Below are positions 41,397 through 50,501 of a stretch of 64,000 bases of DNA, piece after piece. Location: positions 62,304-126,303 of the forward strand of contig DILT01000019.1 in the NCBI GenBank assembly GCA_002425185.1, written 5' to 3'. Position 1 is the first letter of the stretch. Every line of letters starts with the position of its first letter. This DNA comes from Flammeovirgaceae bacterium UBA5585. GTDB taxonomy: Bacteria > Bacteroidota > Bacteroidia > Cytophagales > Cyclobacteriaceae. The notes beneath the pieces are model-generated. The model was not told the DNA's origin. It worked only from the letters and a program-made list of their open reading frames with translations, and made no database searches. The translations under genes and the position numbers were made by a program.

Positions 41397-42440
41397 ATGA
41401 GCCGTGTAAAACCCATTTGCATTACATGTTTGAGTTGCCTGCTGTTGCTTCCGTTGTTCAGCCTCGCACAACTGGATACCATAAAGTTCATTCGTGAAGA
41501 CGGATGGATTGAGGGAATGGATAATTATGTAGGACTTAAGCTTTCAATAAATAATAATATCGAGACTTTTCAGGTTGACGCTGGTAATTTATTCTATGAT
41601 CTGTACCCCAACACAAAAACTATTGCCAAACTCGATTTTAACTATAGGTTCTTATCCTTTAATCTGACATTTGCACCTGCCTTCCTTCCGGGTAATGCCG
41701 ATGACGACATGAAGGGTAAAACCAAAAGTTTCGGACTATCATTCGGTTTTAATTTCCGACATTGGTTTCATAGTCTTTCCTATTCAAAAGTTAAGGGGTA
41801 TTACCTCAATAATTCGGAAGATTTTCCTGCCTATGTTCCGGGGGATCCCTACCTACAAGTGCCAGAGTTGGTTGTCATCAGTTTTGAAGGGCTTACTGGG
41901 TATAGTTTCAATCCAAAATTTTCCGTTAAATCATTAACCACTCAAACAGAACGCCAATTAAAGAGTGTCGGTAGTTTCATTCCTGTACTTGGTTATCGGT
42001 ACTATATCGTAAATAATAAAGATGAGGAAGCTACTTCTACGCAACGCAGTGATAATTTTGAATTAATATTGGGTGCTGGCTATCATTATACATATGTGCT
42101 AAAAGAAACATTTTATGTTTCTTTAGGCGCAACCCCTGGTATAGGCTACATTATTACAAAACTAACTACTCACTATCAGCAAGGTGGTAATGACGAAATT
42201 GTTACACATAGCAATAACCCAGTAGTACGCCTTACAGGGCGAGGCGCCCTAGGGTATAATGGGCGCGCCATTTTTGTTGGTGCTATTTATAGTATGACCG
42301 GAACATCGTTTGAGCAAGAGGGCACAACTGTGATCAATTCCGATTTTCATACCTCTTACCAGATTTTTGCTGGCATTCGGATTAACGCTCCCAAAAAACT
42401 TCGCGATAACTTGGCTGCAGTTGAGAACCTAAGGAAGTAA
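41397..42440 (+). CDS. DUF4421-like outer-membrane protein
   Basis: 347 residues from ATG 41397, chosen because it gives a clean signal peptide (ITCLSCLLLLPLFSLAQ); an ATG at 41361 would add 12 residues. The pattern FNYRFLSFNLTFAPAFLPGN, SFGLSFGFNFRHWFHSLSYS and GYYLNNSEDF is that of DUF4421 barrels, widespread in Bacteroidota. Function unknown. It is followed two bases later by a DUF3667-like gene. Confidence 0.75.
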   Translation: MSRVKPICITCLSCLLLLPLFSLAQLDTIKFIREDGWIEGMDNYVGLKLSINNNIETFQVDAGNLFYDLYPNTKTIAKLDFNYRFLSFNLTFAPAFLPGNADDDMKGKTKSFGLSFGFNFRHWFHSLSYSKVKGYYLNNSEDFPAYVPGDPYLQVPELVVISFEGLTGYSFNPKFSVKSLTTQTERQLKSVGSFIPVLGYRYYIVNNKDEEATSTQRSDNFELILGAGYHYTYVLKETFYVSLGATPGIGYIITKLTTHYQQGGNDEIVTHSNNPVVRLTGRGALGYNGRAIFVGAIYSMTGTSFEQEGTTVINSDFHTSYQIFAGIRINAPKKLRDNLAAVENLRK

Positions 42441-42442
42441 CT

Positions 42443-43198
42443 ATGACCAGACACTCAGATCATAAGGTATGTCTCAATTGTGCTGCGGTGGTGAGTGGCA
42501 AATTCTGTTCGCACTGTGGGCAATCCATTGACACCCATCGATTTCGGCCTATGTACGTTTTCACCCATGACTTTCTTAAAAAGGTATTCTACTTTGACCA
42601 AGGTTTATTTTATTCTATAAAAGAATTGTTCACACGACCAGGTCATTCTGTGCGCGAATATGTTGAAGGCAAACGAGTAAAACACCTACCGTACATATCG
42701 CTGATAATAGTATTGATTGTATTCTTTAAGATAATTGAGGATATAACACCCTTTCATTATGCTGAATTGACGGAAGAAAATAAGGAACTTATGGATTTCG
42801 TGGAACAAAAAATAAAGCATAATGCTAAAGTATATTACTTAAGCCTAATTCCATTTTACGCACTTTTTAGTTTTCTCTTGTTCAGAAAAGCAAAGCTTAA
42901 CTATTCAGAACATTTCGTAATCAACACCTTCAGAACAGCTGCATTTCTTTTTTTGAATATAATATTCCTTATTATTGTCTCCTTGATGAGAAACACAGAT
43001 GTTATTCTGTCGATCAATCGAGCCCTGACCTTGATTACCCTAGTCTATGGCACATGGTTTTATTACCAATACTTTTCATTGTATTATGATAACAAGTTAG
43101 GATTGATATCGAGAAGCTTGCTGGCAGTAACACTGCCATTGTTCCTATTGGTCCTTGGTTTAGCCCTCTACCTTTCCAATAAATTTAACTTGATTTGA
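42443..43198 (+). CDS. DUF3667-like zinc-ribbon membrane protein
   Basis: A 251-residue protein. An N-terminal zinc ribbon (CLNCAAVVSGKFCSHCGQ) precedes TRPGHSVREYVEGKRVKHL, the conserved DUF3667 segment, and five or so membrane helices (YISLIIVLIVFFKII; YYLSLIPFYALFSFLLF; and others to the C-terminus). The role is unknown. It starts two bases after the barrel gene, so the two are probably an operon. Confidence 0.8.
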   Translation: MTRHSDHKVCLNCAAVVSGKFCSHCGQSIDTHRFRPMYVFTHDFLKKVFYFDQGLFYSIKELFTRPGHSVREYVEGKRVKHLPYISLIIVLIVFFKIIEDITPFHYAELTEENKELMDFVEQKIKHNAKVYYLSLIPFYALFSFLLFRKAKLNYSEHFVINTFRTAAFLFLNIIFLIIVSLMRNTDVILSINRALTLITLVYGTWFYYQYFSLYYDNKLGLISRSLLAVTLPLFLLVLGLALYLSNKFNLI

Positions 43199-43552
43199 GC
43201 TTTGGGGCAGTAAGATTGCTATAAAAGTACATGTGAGATGTACACATGATCCCCAAATAAAGTTTTTCAATCTTTGGTTTAACGGCAACCTCTCAAAGTA
43301 ATTCAACAATGCTTCATGAGCGTTCAACCAATTTCCGGCACTTTTCTCTGGTTGCTGCCGATTTATAGTTTTCTAGATTAAAAGTAATACACTGTGATAA
43401 GTGCCCTATTCTGGTACTTATCGCAAACAATTACTTCCACCGCCTGATATTACATGCTTTTATGTTAAGGCAGTTTCCTTGAAAACTGCTAATTTCAATA
43501 TCAACATAAATATTATTGAGTATATTTACTCATCTTATTGAGTAATTTGTAA
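43199..43552. other. intergenic region with hairpins and an operator-like palindrome
   Basis: No coding sequence seen. GATAAGTGCC (43397-43406) pairs with GGTACTTATC (43414-43423). GCAGTTT (43470-43476) pairs with AAACTGC (43483-43489). TGAGTA-TATT-TACTCA (43517-43532) is a perfect palindrome about 20 bases before the ATPase start. Confidence 0.5.
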
Positions 43553-44740
43553 ATGACTTTCGAAAGACCTTATATTCACCAACTTATAAGCAGAATGAAT
43601 GAGCCAAGAGGCTTCATTCAAGTGCTTATGGGGCCTCGCCAGGTGGGCAAAAGCACACTTACCGGGCAGGTTTTGGCCAAATTGAATGCTCCCAATCTTT
43701 TCGTTTCAGCTGATGCTGTTGCCAATGCCGGAGAGGTTTGGCTGGAGCAGCAATGGGAAACAGCTCGTTTGCAATGGAAAGCTTCTGGAGCAACCGCCTT
43801 TATTTTAGCTATTGATGAAATTCAAAAGATTGATAACTGGAGCGAGGTGGTTAAAAAATTATGGGACGAAGACACGCGCACGAACCAACCCATTAAAGTT
43901 ATCTTATTAGGATCATCTCGTTTACTCTTGCAACAAGGATTAACCGAGTCGTTGGCCGGGCGATTTGAAACTACCTACCTGGGGCATTGGTCATTCACAG
44001 AAATGAAACAAGCCTTTGGTGTGACAGCCGAACAGTATGTTTGGTTTGGAGGCTACCCCGGTGCAGCCAGTTTAATGAGCGATGAAGATCGCTGGAAGAA
44101 ATACGTGAACGATGCACTCATCGAAACCAGTATCTCCAAAGACATTCTCATGCTTACGCGGGTTGACAAACCTGCCTTGCTGCGAAAACTTTTTGAGTTG
44201 GGTTGTTTATATTCAGGACAGGTTTTGTCTTATACAAAAATTGTTGGGCAGTTGCAGGATGCGGGCAATACCACGACTTTAGCTCACTACTTGCAGTTGC
44301 TCGACACGGCAGGGCTGTTGGCAGGTATTGAAAAATATACAGGCGAACAACTTCGTCAACGTTCTTCCAGTCCAAAATTTCAAGTACACAACACCGCGTT
44401 ACTTACCGCACAACAAGGTGCTGCATTGAAAGAGGTAAGGTTAAAGCCCGATGTTTGGGGTCGCTGGGTGGAGGCAGCCATTGGCGCACACCTGGTGAAC
44501 CATCAATTAAGTGAAGGTTACATGGTTCACTACTGGCGACACCGAAATGACGAGATTGATTTTGTGCTGGAGAAGAAAGGAAAAGTGATTGGATTGGAAG
44601 TGAAAAGCGGTGCTATACAAAAGGCACCTGGCATGGGCGCCTTCAAGAAACAACACAAGCCTGATAAAGTACTACTCGTTGGAAACAGCGGAATACCCTG
44701 GCAAGAGTTTTTGAAACTTTCGTTTGATCAACTATTCTAA
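43553..44740 (+). CDS. AAA ATPase of the DUF4143 family
   Basis: A 395-residue protein: Walker A GPRQVGKSTL, Walker B FILAIDEIQK, sensor-type LLGSSRLLL, and a C-terminal DUF4143 region ending in the restriction-like nuclease motif HYWRHRNDEIDFVLEKKGKV with GLEVKSG. Proteins of this AAA_14/DUF4143 class are common, frequently horizontally moved and of unsettled function. It stands alone with its own palindromic promoter region and is followed by a relic of a GIY-YIG gene. Confidence 0.88.
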   Translation: MTFERPYIHQLISRMNEPRGFIQVLMGPRQVGKSTLTGQVLAKLNAPNLFVSADAVANAGEVWLEQQWETARLQWKASGATAFILAIDEIQKIDNWSEVVKKLWDEDTRTNQPIKVILLGSSRLLLQQGLTESLAGRFETTYLGHWSFTEMKQAFGVTAEQYVWFGGYPGAASLMSDEDRWKKYVNDALIETSISKDILMLTRVDKPALLRKLFELGCLYSGQVLSYTKIVGQLQDAGNTTTLAHYLQLLDTAGLLAGIEKYTGEQLRQRSSSPKFQVHNTALLTAQQGAALKEVRLKPDVWGRWVEAAIGAHLVNHQLSEGYMVHYWRHRNDEIDFVLEKKGKVIGLEVKSGAIQKAPGMGAFKKQHKPDKVLLVGNSGIPWQEFLKLSFDQLF

Positions 44741-44757
44741 ATTTAAAGGAATTAGAA

Positions 44758-44844
44758 CCACCAATTCCTTTATAAAGGCCAATGTAAGGATTTGGTTAAA
44801 CGACTAAATAAGCATAATGCAGGAACAACTGTAGCCAATACTTA
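44758..44844 (+). pseudogene. relic of a GIY-YIG gene
   Basis: Translation of this stretch gives NHQFLYKGQCKDLVKRLNKH and NAGTTVANT before a stop, which corresponds to NYQLLYKGHCEDLDKRLIQH and NSGIT of the gene at 40781. The DNA also matches (TCCTTTATAAAGGCCA is shared). Both ends are missing and a stop codon precedes it, so it is a dead fragment of a second copy. Confidence 0.75.
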
Positions 44845-45885
44845 GATAGCAACAACTTTTCGTTCACGGTGGCTCGTATAAGCGGCCTCAATAATCTTCA
44901 TCACATTAATCCCGTCATCAGCACTAACGGGTATTGATGCATCGGCTGTTATGGCCTTATATACAGCTTCAAAATAATCCATATAATTACCGGGTAAGGT
45001 TGAAATACGCTCACGCATTACAACGCCATCTTTCTCGGTATGTAAAAGTCCTTGTTCTTCTTCAGGCTCAATGCCATATCCTGTCTGATTAGGTTTTATT
45101 CCACCAAGTAAACTAGCTTCCTGAACATCGGCCCGCGATTTAAAAAATGATCCCAGTTTGCCATGAATCTGATAAGATGGTGCCGGCTCTCGCTTAAAAT
45201 ACCCAGCCAACAGGCGAACTCTAAAGTTATTATAGTACAGGAGCAGTTCGAAATAATCTTCCACTCGTGAGGCCGGTCTGTTAATCATGAAGTCGGCAAA
45301 AACTGCTTGCGGCATACCGAACAAGACCAATGCCTGATCGGCCAGGTGAGGAACCAGATCATACACAATTCCAGCCCCAGGTCCCGGATTTTCTTTGTGT
45401 GTTTTCTTGCTCAGTCCGGCATTGTAACGATCAAAGCAAAGAGTAGCTTCAACAATATCGCCCAGCAAACCAGCTAAAATAACCTGCTTAACCGTTTTGA
45501 AATCACTATCCCACCTTCGGTTTTGAAACACCGAAAGTTTGCGTTGCCTTTGCTCGGCAATGGCTTTCAATTCTTCAGCTTCAGTTACTGTGGTTGTAAA
45601 TGCCTTCTCCACAATAACGTGTTTGTTGGCCAGTAAGGCTTTCCTGGCGTATTCATAGTGTGAATTCGTTGGTGTGTTTACTATAACCAATTCAACTTCC
45701 TCATCCTCCAGCACTGATTCGAGGCTGGCATAACTTTTAGTGCCGGGATAATCCTGGGCAAAAACTTTCTTGCTTCTCTCCCACGCACCCCGTACTTGAA
45801 AACCCCCATGTACCGAAAGAAACGGAGCATGAAAAACTTTACCGGACATTCCGTAAGAAAGCAGCACAGTGTTTATTCGCTTCAT
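44842..45885 (-). CDS. Gfo/Idh/MocA-family oxidoreductase
   Basis: A 347-residue protein with an N-terminal Rossmann fold (VLLSYGMSGKVFHAPFLSVH, where the glycine motif is GMSGKVFHAP as in YdgJ-like members), VIVNTPTNSHYEYARKALLA, VIVEKAFTTTVTEAEEL, and the C-terminal domain with PGAGIVYDLVPHLADQALVLFG. These are NAD(P)-dependent sugar or polyol dehydrogenases. The substrate is not clear. A bidirectional terminator separates it from heme oxygenase. Confidence 0.88.
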   Translation of the reverse strand: MKRINTVLLSYGMSGKVFHAPFLSVHGGFQVRGAWERSKKVFAQDYPGTKSYASLESVLEDEEVELVIVNTPTNSHYEYARKALLANKHVIVEKAFTTTVTEAEELKAIAEQRQRKLSVFQNRRWDSDFKTVKQVILAGLLGDIVEATLCFDRYNAGLSKKTHKENPGPGAGIVYDLVPHLADQALVLFGMPQAVFADFMINRPASRVEDYFELLLYYNNFRVRLLAGYFKREPAPSYQIHGKLGSFFKSRADVQEASLLGGIKPNQTGYGIEPEEEQGLLHTEKDGVVMRERISTLPGNYMDYFEAVYKAITADASIPVSADDGINVMKIIEAAYTSHRERKVVAI

Positions 45886-45986
45886 GGGCTGAATGCATTA
45901 ATCTAAGTTGCTGCCTCAATATCGAACAATATGTCGACATGTACATACTGCGAGATGCTGAATTGAGTGTTGTCATCCAATTTAAA

Positions 45987-46018
45987 AGCCATAGCAAAAT
46001 TGCTATGGCTTATTTTTT
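45987..46018. terminator. strong hairpin with T run between oxidoreductase and heme oxygenase genes
   Basis: AGCCATAGCA-AAAT-TGCTATGGCT is a perfect 10-bp stem followed by TATTTTTT on the plus strand; on the minus strand TTTTAAATT follows. It probably ends the minus-strand heme oxygenase transcript. Confidence 0.65.
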
Positions 46019-46050
46019 CCTGGGTTAGAATGCTCTCAGAAGTATGCCTA

Positions 46051-46569
46051 TTAATTCACTGTTACCTTTTCTAATTCATCAAAAATGGCTATGATGTAAT
46101 CAAAACCTTTATTGACTTCGTCTGCCCATTCGTCCCGTTGAACACTTCGTACTGCTTGCAGTGCTTGAGGCATGTTTTCAAAATCATACATTTTGCCGGC
46201 AGAAGGCACAACTTTTTTCATCATCTGCCCACCGTACATAATGGCCAGGTAATTTAAATAGATGTGTGGCAGTACTTGCTCATACGTAAGACTGGCCAGG
46301 TAGTGAACATACGCCTTGGTGCTGTCCAATACTTCTTCCGTTGATCCAACCGGTCGAAGTTCTGCTATGTCCTCCAGCACAGCAGGGTATCGGTTTAGGC
46401 TTTCATGAGGAGTACCTATTGCTTCAATAGTCTTGAAAACCTCTGCCTGTTGAATCAGGTATAGCAAGTATTCATCCTTGCTTAATAGGGATCGGAACAT
46501 GCGGACATTAAAGGGCATTCGTTCTGCCTGTTTGTGCTTTTCTGCGGTTGCTTCTTTTAGGGGTATCAT
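46051..46569 (-). CDS. heme oxygenase-like protein
   Basis: A 172-residue helical protein. LKEATAEKHKQAERMPFNV carries the proximal His region (EKHKQAE) of biliverdin-producing heme oxygenases. The distal-helix motif appears as LNYLAIMYGGQMMKKVV (GGQ in place of GxxxG spacing). The length is slightly under the usual 190-210. It would open heme to biliverdin, CO and iron. No phytochrome or heme uptake gene is adjacent. Confidence 0.8.
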   Translation of the reverse strand: MIPLKEATAEKHKQAERMPFNVRMFRSLLSKDEYLLYLIQQAEVFKTIEAIGTPHESLNRYPAVLEDIAELRPVGSTEEVLDSTKAYVHYLASLTYEQVLPHIYLNYLAIMYGGQMMKKVVPSAGKMYDFENMPQALQAVRSVQRDEWADEVNKGFDYIIAIFDELEKVTVN

Positions 46570-46727
46570 AGAAAATCATTCATTAATTCAGCAAATTTAG
46601 AATGATTCTAAATAATAACGAAATTTCTGCCGCTTCCCTCGTGAGACAATTACTAACTATTTAATTATCTGATAGTTAACTTACTAAAAGTTGCTCCAAA
46701 ATTTTAGATTCAGTCGATACAAACCCT

Positions 46728-46955
46728 TCAACGCGAGGAAGAAGTTAGCCCGGCATACGCCTTTGCTACCAACTCCCGTTCAAAAAAAACAAGATGTTTA
46801 CGGTCTGGGTGTTGCTCATCACGGCAGTAGTAAATTAAGCCAACATGGTTACTGACAATCAGCTTCTGCGAGGGTCTTACACGCTCGTAAACGACTTCCC
46901 CTGCTTTAAATTTTGCTTCTATAACGTTGTTACTTTTTGGGCTTAACTTATTTCT
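46728..46955 (-). pseudogene. fragment of a small conserved protein, paralogue of 48928-49122
   Basis: The minus strand is open for 75 codons without an ATG, GTG or TTG start and overlaps the cupin stop region. KFKAGEVVYERVRPSQKLIV, GLIYYCRDEQHPDRKHLVFF and ERELVAKAY parallel the IYYCQPVDDPTHKVLAFYERELIPP pattern of the protein at 48928-49122. The likely start has been lost, or a rare start codon is used. Confidence 0.5.
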
Positions 46956-47290
46956 TCATAGCCACTTTTAATGATAGTCGATATCATTTTAAAACGCTCA
47001 TTAGCCTTTATGGCGTTGCGTGTATGAGCCGGAATAATGATTGATTGACCTATAGACAAAAAACTGCTTTTATCATCAATCAGAATTTCGGCCTTTCCAT
47101 CTATTACCTGAATGAATGTGTCATAGGGGGATATTTTCTCGGACAGCGCTTCCCCCGAATCAAATGAAACAGCCGTTATATTTCCTGTTGTTTTCTTAAT
47201 AATTGTTTTAATCACTACCGAATTAGGAATATACTCTATGATCTCCACGATGATAAATACTTTTGATTTTTCAACTTCGGTATAATCCAT
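46943..47290 (-). CDS. cupin-domain protein
   Basis: A 115-residue single cupin: the first motif is degenerate (SPYDTFIQVIDGKAEILIDD), the second is IGQSIIIPAHTRNAIKANER with the conserved His. Such small cupins bind metals or small ligands. It lies upstream, on the same strand, of the small stress-type fragment. Confidence 0.8.
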   Translation of the reverse strand: MDYTEVEKSKVFIIVEIIEYIPNSVVIKTIIKKTTGNITAVSFDSGEALSEKISPYDTFIQVIDGKAEILIDDKSSFLSIGQSIIIPAHTRNAIKANERFKMISTIIKSGYEEIS

Positions 47291-47476
47291 GTTGTTGTGT
47301 TAGTCCATTTTTAGTTTTGGAAGATGAAAAAGGCAGGTTTATTCCCAAACCCATCAGGCCCTGCCCCTTTCTACCAACCTTGCATGTTTACGTTTTCCTT
47401 CTAACGCACTTCCTTTTTGCCAGAGTGGCTGATGGTTTTTCAGACTGCATCGTTATGCAATTCGTTACAGGATTTA

Positions 47477-47629
47477 TTAAATCCTTCTCCCGGATATTAG
47501 GCGGAAAAGAATTGCAATAACTGCAATAACTAATAGTATGTGAATGATACCCCCGGCATGGAAGCCCAGGTACCCGATTGCCCACAGGATAACCAGGATT
47601 ACGGCAACGGTATAAAGTAAATTTCCCAT
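47477..47629 (-). CDS. lmo0937-family small membrane protein
   Basis: A 50-residue protein, MGNLLYTVAVILVILWAIGY followed by LGFHAGGIIHILLVIAVIAI and a basic end. Two hydrophobic helices around the conserved GYLGFHxGxxIHxLLVIAVI motif identify the lmo0937 family, short stress-associated membrane proteins. It stands in a group of small membrane genes on the minus strand. Confidence 0.85.
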   Translation of the reverse strand: MGNLLYTVAVILVILWAIGYLGFHAGGIIHILLVIAVIAILFRLISGRRI

Positions 47630-47670
47630 GATTTAATTGTTTAAATGTCAACGATATATTTTCACCAATG

Positions 47671-47880
47671 CTATTTTCTTGATCCCACCAGATAAATACC
47701 TGCGCCAACCGCCATTACGGCCACACCTGCAAAAGGCGACCAGGCAATGCTGTGCTTTTTATTCGCCATGATTTCAACTTCGCCAAAATCAACCACCTTT
47801 TCACGGGTGAAATAATTGAAACCAGTAAAAAGGGTAATGATTAGCCCGATGATAACAATAACCAAACCTGTCTTTTTCAT
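47671..47880 (-). CDS. small two-helix membrane protein
   Basis: A 69-residue protein: TGLVIVIIGLIITLFTGFNY, the polar loop FTREKVVDFGEVEI, and a second helix (WSPFAGVAVMAVGAGIYLVG). This is a conserved Bacteroidota small-protein pattern that I have seen beside lmo0937-type genes. Function unknown, possibly envelope stress. Confidence 0.7.
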   Translation of the reverse strand: MKKTGLVIVIIGLIITLFTGFNYFTREKVVDFGEVEIMANKKHSIAWSPFAGVAVMAVGAGIYLVGSRK

Positions 47881-47884
47881 ACGG

Positions 47885-48190
47885 TTACAGTAAAATGATT
47901 AACAGAATAATCACCAGTAATAAGGCACTCACAGAAAGGTACACTCCCCCGGTAGCTTTCAGGTCGCGCTTTATAGTACGAACCTCTTTCCGCAACTCTT
48001 TCTTTTCGGCCGGCTTCAGCGTTGACTTATCTATGGCGTTGATTTCTTCCAACCGGTTAAGCATTGCCCGTACTTCAGGTGATTCAACAGGAGTTGAAAT
48101 CGGTGTAGGTTTTGCCTCAGCCCGCACCTGGGCAGGCGTAAATGTTAGCAACAACATAGCGGTTGCTAAGCCTAGGGTAAATTTTTTCAT
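47885..48190 (-). CDS. exported small protein with C-terminal membrane helix
   Basis: 101 residues from the ATG at 48190 (MKKFTLGLATAMLLLTFTPA), which gives a normal signal peptide; a start at 48244 would hide it. The middle is charged and helical (EKKELRKEVRTIKRDLKATG) and the end hydrophobic (YLSVSALLLVIILLIILL). Bacteroidota genes of this layout accompany small stress membrane proteins. Four bases separate it from the next gene. Confidence 0.65.
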   Translation of the reverse strand: MKKFTLGLATAMLLLTFTPAQVRAEAKPTPISTPVESPEVRAMLNRLEEINAIDKSTLKPAEKKELRKEVRTIKRDLKATGGVYLSVSALLLVIILLIILL

Positions 48191-48308
48191 TTCAGTAGGT
48201 TTAAAACTCCGCAACTGGCGGTTCAGGTGTGATGGAAATTTCACTCATCAAAAGTGCGCGTATTGGTGTGCAATTCTATTACACCAAAACACTGCAGACT
48301 TACATAGT

Positions 48309-48866
48309 TTACAGGTCTTCCAGGTTTGAACGTTTTGACTTAAGCAGTTTGTAAAAAGCTGGTGAATGACCTGTTATTTTTTTGAATTGATTGGACAAAT
48401 GTGCTACGCTGCTATAATGCATTCGATAGGCAATTTCTTTGAGGCTGAGTTCATCGTATAATAATAACTCTTTAATCCGTTCAATTTTATGAAGGATAAT
48501 GAACTGTTGTATCGTGATGCCTTTTACCTCAGAAAATATATTGGAAAGGTATGTGTAATCGTATCCAAGTTTTTCACTAATTAAATCAGAGTAATTTACG
48601 TGCGGTACTTCCTCGGTATAGTGAACCATCTCAACAATCAACGAAACTACCTTATCAACAAGAATAGCAACTTTATCTTCCAGCAAGAACAAGCCGTGTT
48701 TACTAAGTGCCAGTCTCAGTTTCACCCGTTGTTGCTCCGAAACATCCTGAAGAACATCAACCACTCCCAGGTCGAGCGCTACATAATGCAACCCCAGCCT
48801 GGCAAGCTCTTCCTTCACAATCATTTTACAGCGCAAACTGACCATGTATTTAATGTAGAGCTTCAT
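48309..48866 (-). CDS. AraC-family transcriptional regulator
   Basis: A 185-residue protein. The C-terminal half is an AraC double HTH (YTYLSNIFSEVKGITIQQFI; LSLKEIAYRMHYSSVAHLSN; FKKITGHSPAFYK). The N-terminal part (KHGLFLLEDKVAILVDKVVS) is short and carries no known sensor. It is next to the small membrane stress genes and may control them. Confidence 0.88.
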   Translation of the reverse strand: MKLYIKYMVSLRCKMIVKEELARLGLHYVALDLGVVDVLQDVSEQQRVKLRLALSKHGLFLLEDKVAILVDKVVSLIVEMVHYTEEVPHVNYSDLISEKLGYDYTYLSNIFSEVKGITIQQFIILHKIERIKELLLYDELSLKEIAYRMHYSSVAHLSNQFKKITGHSPAFYKLLKSKRSNLEDL

Positions 48867-48927
48867 AGCATGCCTAAAAATAAAATAACAACTAACTGAG
48901 CGGATGGGTAAAATCCTGCTAGTACAT

Positions 48928-49122
48928 CTAAAGGAGTGGTATCGCCACCGAAGGCGGAATCAATTCCCGTTCATAAAAGGCCAGCACTTTATGGGTTGGA
49001 TCATCAACTGGCTGACAATAGTAAATTCGTAACCTGCAATTCGGGTTCTCTTGAGCAGCAATAAAAGAGCCTACCTCATAAATGTTATCCATACCAGTTA
49101 ATGTACTGATTTTCAGGGCCAA
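48928..49122 (-). CDS. small conserved hypothetical protein
   Basis: A 64-residue protein with the conserved segment RLRIYYCQPVDDPTHKVLAF and YERELIPP. A degraded relative lies at 46728-46955. Function unknown. Confidence 0.55.
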   Translation of the reverse strand: MALKISTLTGMDNIYEVGSFIAAQENPNCRLRIYYCQPVDDPTHKVLAFYERELIPPSVAIPLL

Positions 49123-49153
49123 AACTTACTGATAATCTGGAACAGTTTTGTGG

Positions 49154-50362
49154 TTACACTTCTTCGGTTCGGAAGGGAGCAAATTCGTATCCATCCTTCA
49201 GGTAATTCGGAAAAATTACCAGGTGTTTCTTCTTCACTTCATCAAACAACAGTTTCTTTAACTCCAGCATATTTTCGCCCGTTTCAGCTGAAACGAAAAT
49301 TACCTGCGCAAACCCATGCTCATTATAGTACCCTTTCATCGATTCAAGATTCAGGGGCTCCTCCTGATTTTGTGCTTTTAAGGCATCGACTTTGTTCAGC
49401 ACCAGCACCACCGGAATTTCGGATGCTCCAATTTCGGTTAACGTATTACTTACTACTTCAATGTGGTTATGGTGAAACGGATGGGCCACATCAACCACAT
49501 GCAGTAGAATATCAGCCTCCCGCACTTCATCAAGCGTTGATTTGAACGATTCAATTAAATGGTGTGGAAGTTTTCGGATAAATCCTACTGTATCGGAAAG
49601 TAAAAAAGGAATGTTGCCAAAAGTTACTTTTCGTACGGTGGCATCAACCGTGGCAAACAGTTTATTCTCAGCCAGCACTCCTGACCCTGAAAGCTTGTTC
49701 ATAAGGGTTGACTTGCCCGCATTGGTGTACCCGACTAAAGCTACCCGCACGATATTGTTGCGTGATTTGCGCTGTGTTTTTCGCTGCCGGTCAATTTTTT
49801 CCAGTTCCTCTTTTAATAAGGTAATCCGATAGCGGATGTTTCTTCTATCGGTTTCAATTTCCCGTTCACCGGCACCACCCCGGGTTCCCGTTCCGCCCCG
49901 CTGGCGTTCAAGGTGAGTCCACAATCGGGTAAGCCGCGGTAACAAATACTGGTTACGGGCCAGTTCTACCTGGGTACGGGCCTGTGCAGTTTGAGCACGT
50001 TTCAGAAAAATATCCAGTATCAATAAACTCCGGTCGTAAATTTTCACACCGTGTTCACTATCCTTCGGATTGAGGTCCTTTTCAAGGTTTCGCAGTTGCG
50101 AGGGTGACAAGTCATCATCGAAAATAACCGTATCGATCTTCTGAGCTATAATGCATGCTTTCAACTCCTCCACCTTTCCCTTACCGATAAAGGTTCGGGA
50201 ATCAGGCAGTTTAAGGTTTTGCACCAGACGTTCAACGGTGCGAATTCCTGCTGTTTCAGCCAGAAATTCGAGTTCATCCAAATGCTCCGTGGTAATTTCC
50301 GGCTGGCGTGTGTCGCCAAGGGCCACTAAAACGGCAGTATGTTTATCTTCCTTTTTCATCAC
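49154..50362 (-). CDS. hflX: GTPase HflX
   Basis: A 402-residue protein. An N-terminal HflX domain (DELEFLAETAGIRTVERLVQ; FIGKGKVEELK; VIFDDDLSPSQLRNLEKDL) precedes a TRAFAC GTPase domain with G1 GYTNAGKST, G3 DTVGFIRKLPHHLIESFKST and G4 NKVD. HflX splits and rescues stalled ribosomes, notably in heat stress. Full length for the family. It is divergent from the exopolysaccharide cluster. Confidence 0.95.
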   Translation of the reverse strand: MMKKEDKHTAVLVALGDTRQPEITTEHLDELEFLAETAGIRTVERLVQNLKLPDSRTFIGKGKVEELKACIIAQKIDTVIFDDDLSPSQLRNLEKDLNPKDSEHGVKIYDRSLLILDIFLKRAQTAQARTQVELARNQYLLPRLTRLWTHLERQRGGTGTRGGAGEREIETDRRNIRYRITLLKEELEKIDRQRKTQRKSRNNIVRVALVGYTNAGKSTLMNKLSGSGVLAENKLFATVDATVRKVTFGNIPFLLSDTVGFIRKLPHHLIESFKSTLDEVREADILLHVVDVAHPFHHNHIEVVSNTLTEIGASEIPVVLVLNKVDALKAQNQEEPLNLESMKGYYNEHGFAQVIFVSAETGENMLELKKLLFDEVKKKHLVIFPNYLKDGYEFAPFRTEEV

Positions 50363-50501
50363 AATAGCCGTAAAGTTAGCATCATTAAAATCAGTTTTTC
50401 AGAGCGGTTACTTTTATATAGTTTTGTTGATTCAAATCGAATTTTTGAATAAAAAAACGCTTTTTTAACTCAATTCTTTAGGGTAGGCTTTAATCTGATT
50501 C

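Noticed and set aside
47388..47708. 106-residue minus-strand frame
   Set aside because: It is a shadow of the lmo0937-family gene (47477-47629) and its neighbours in another frame.
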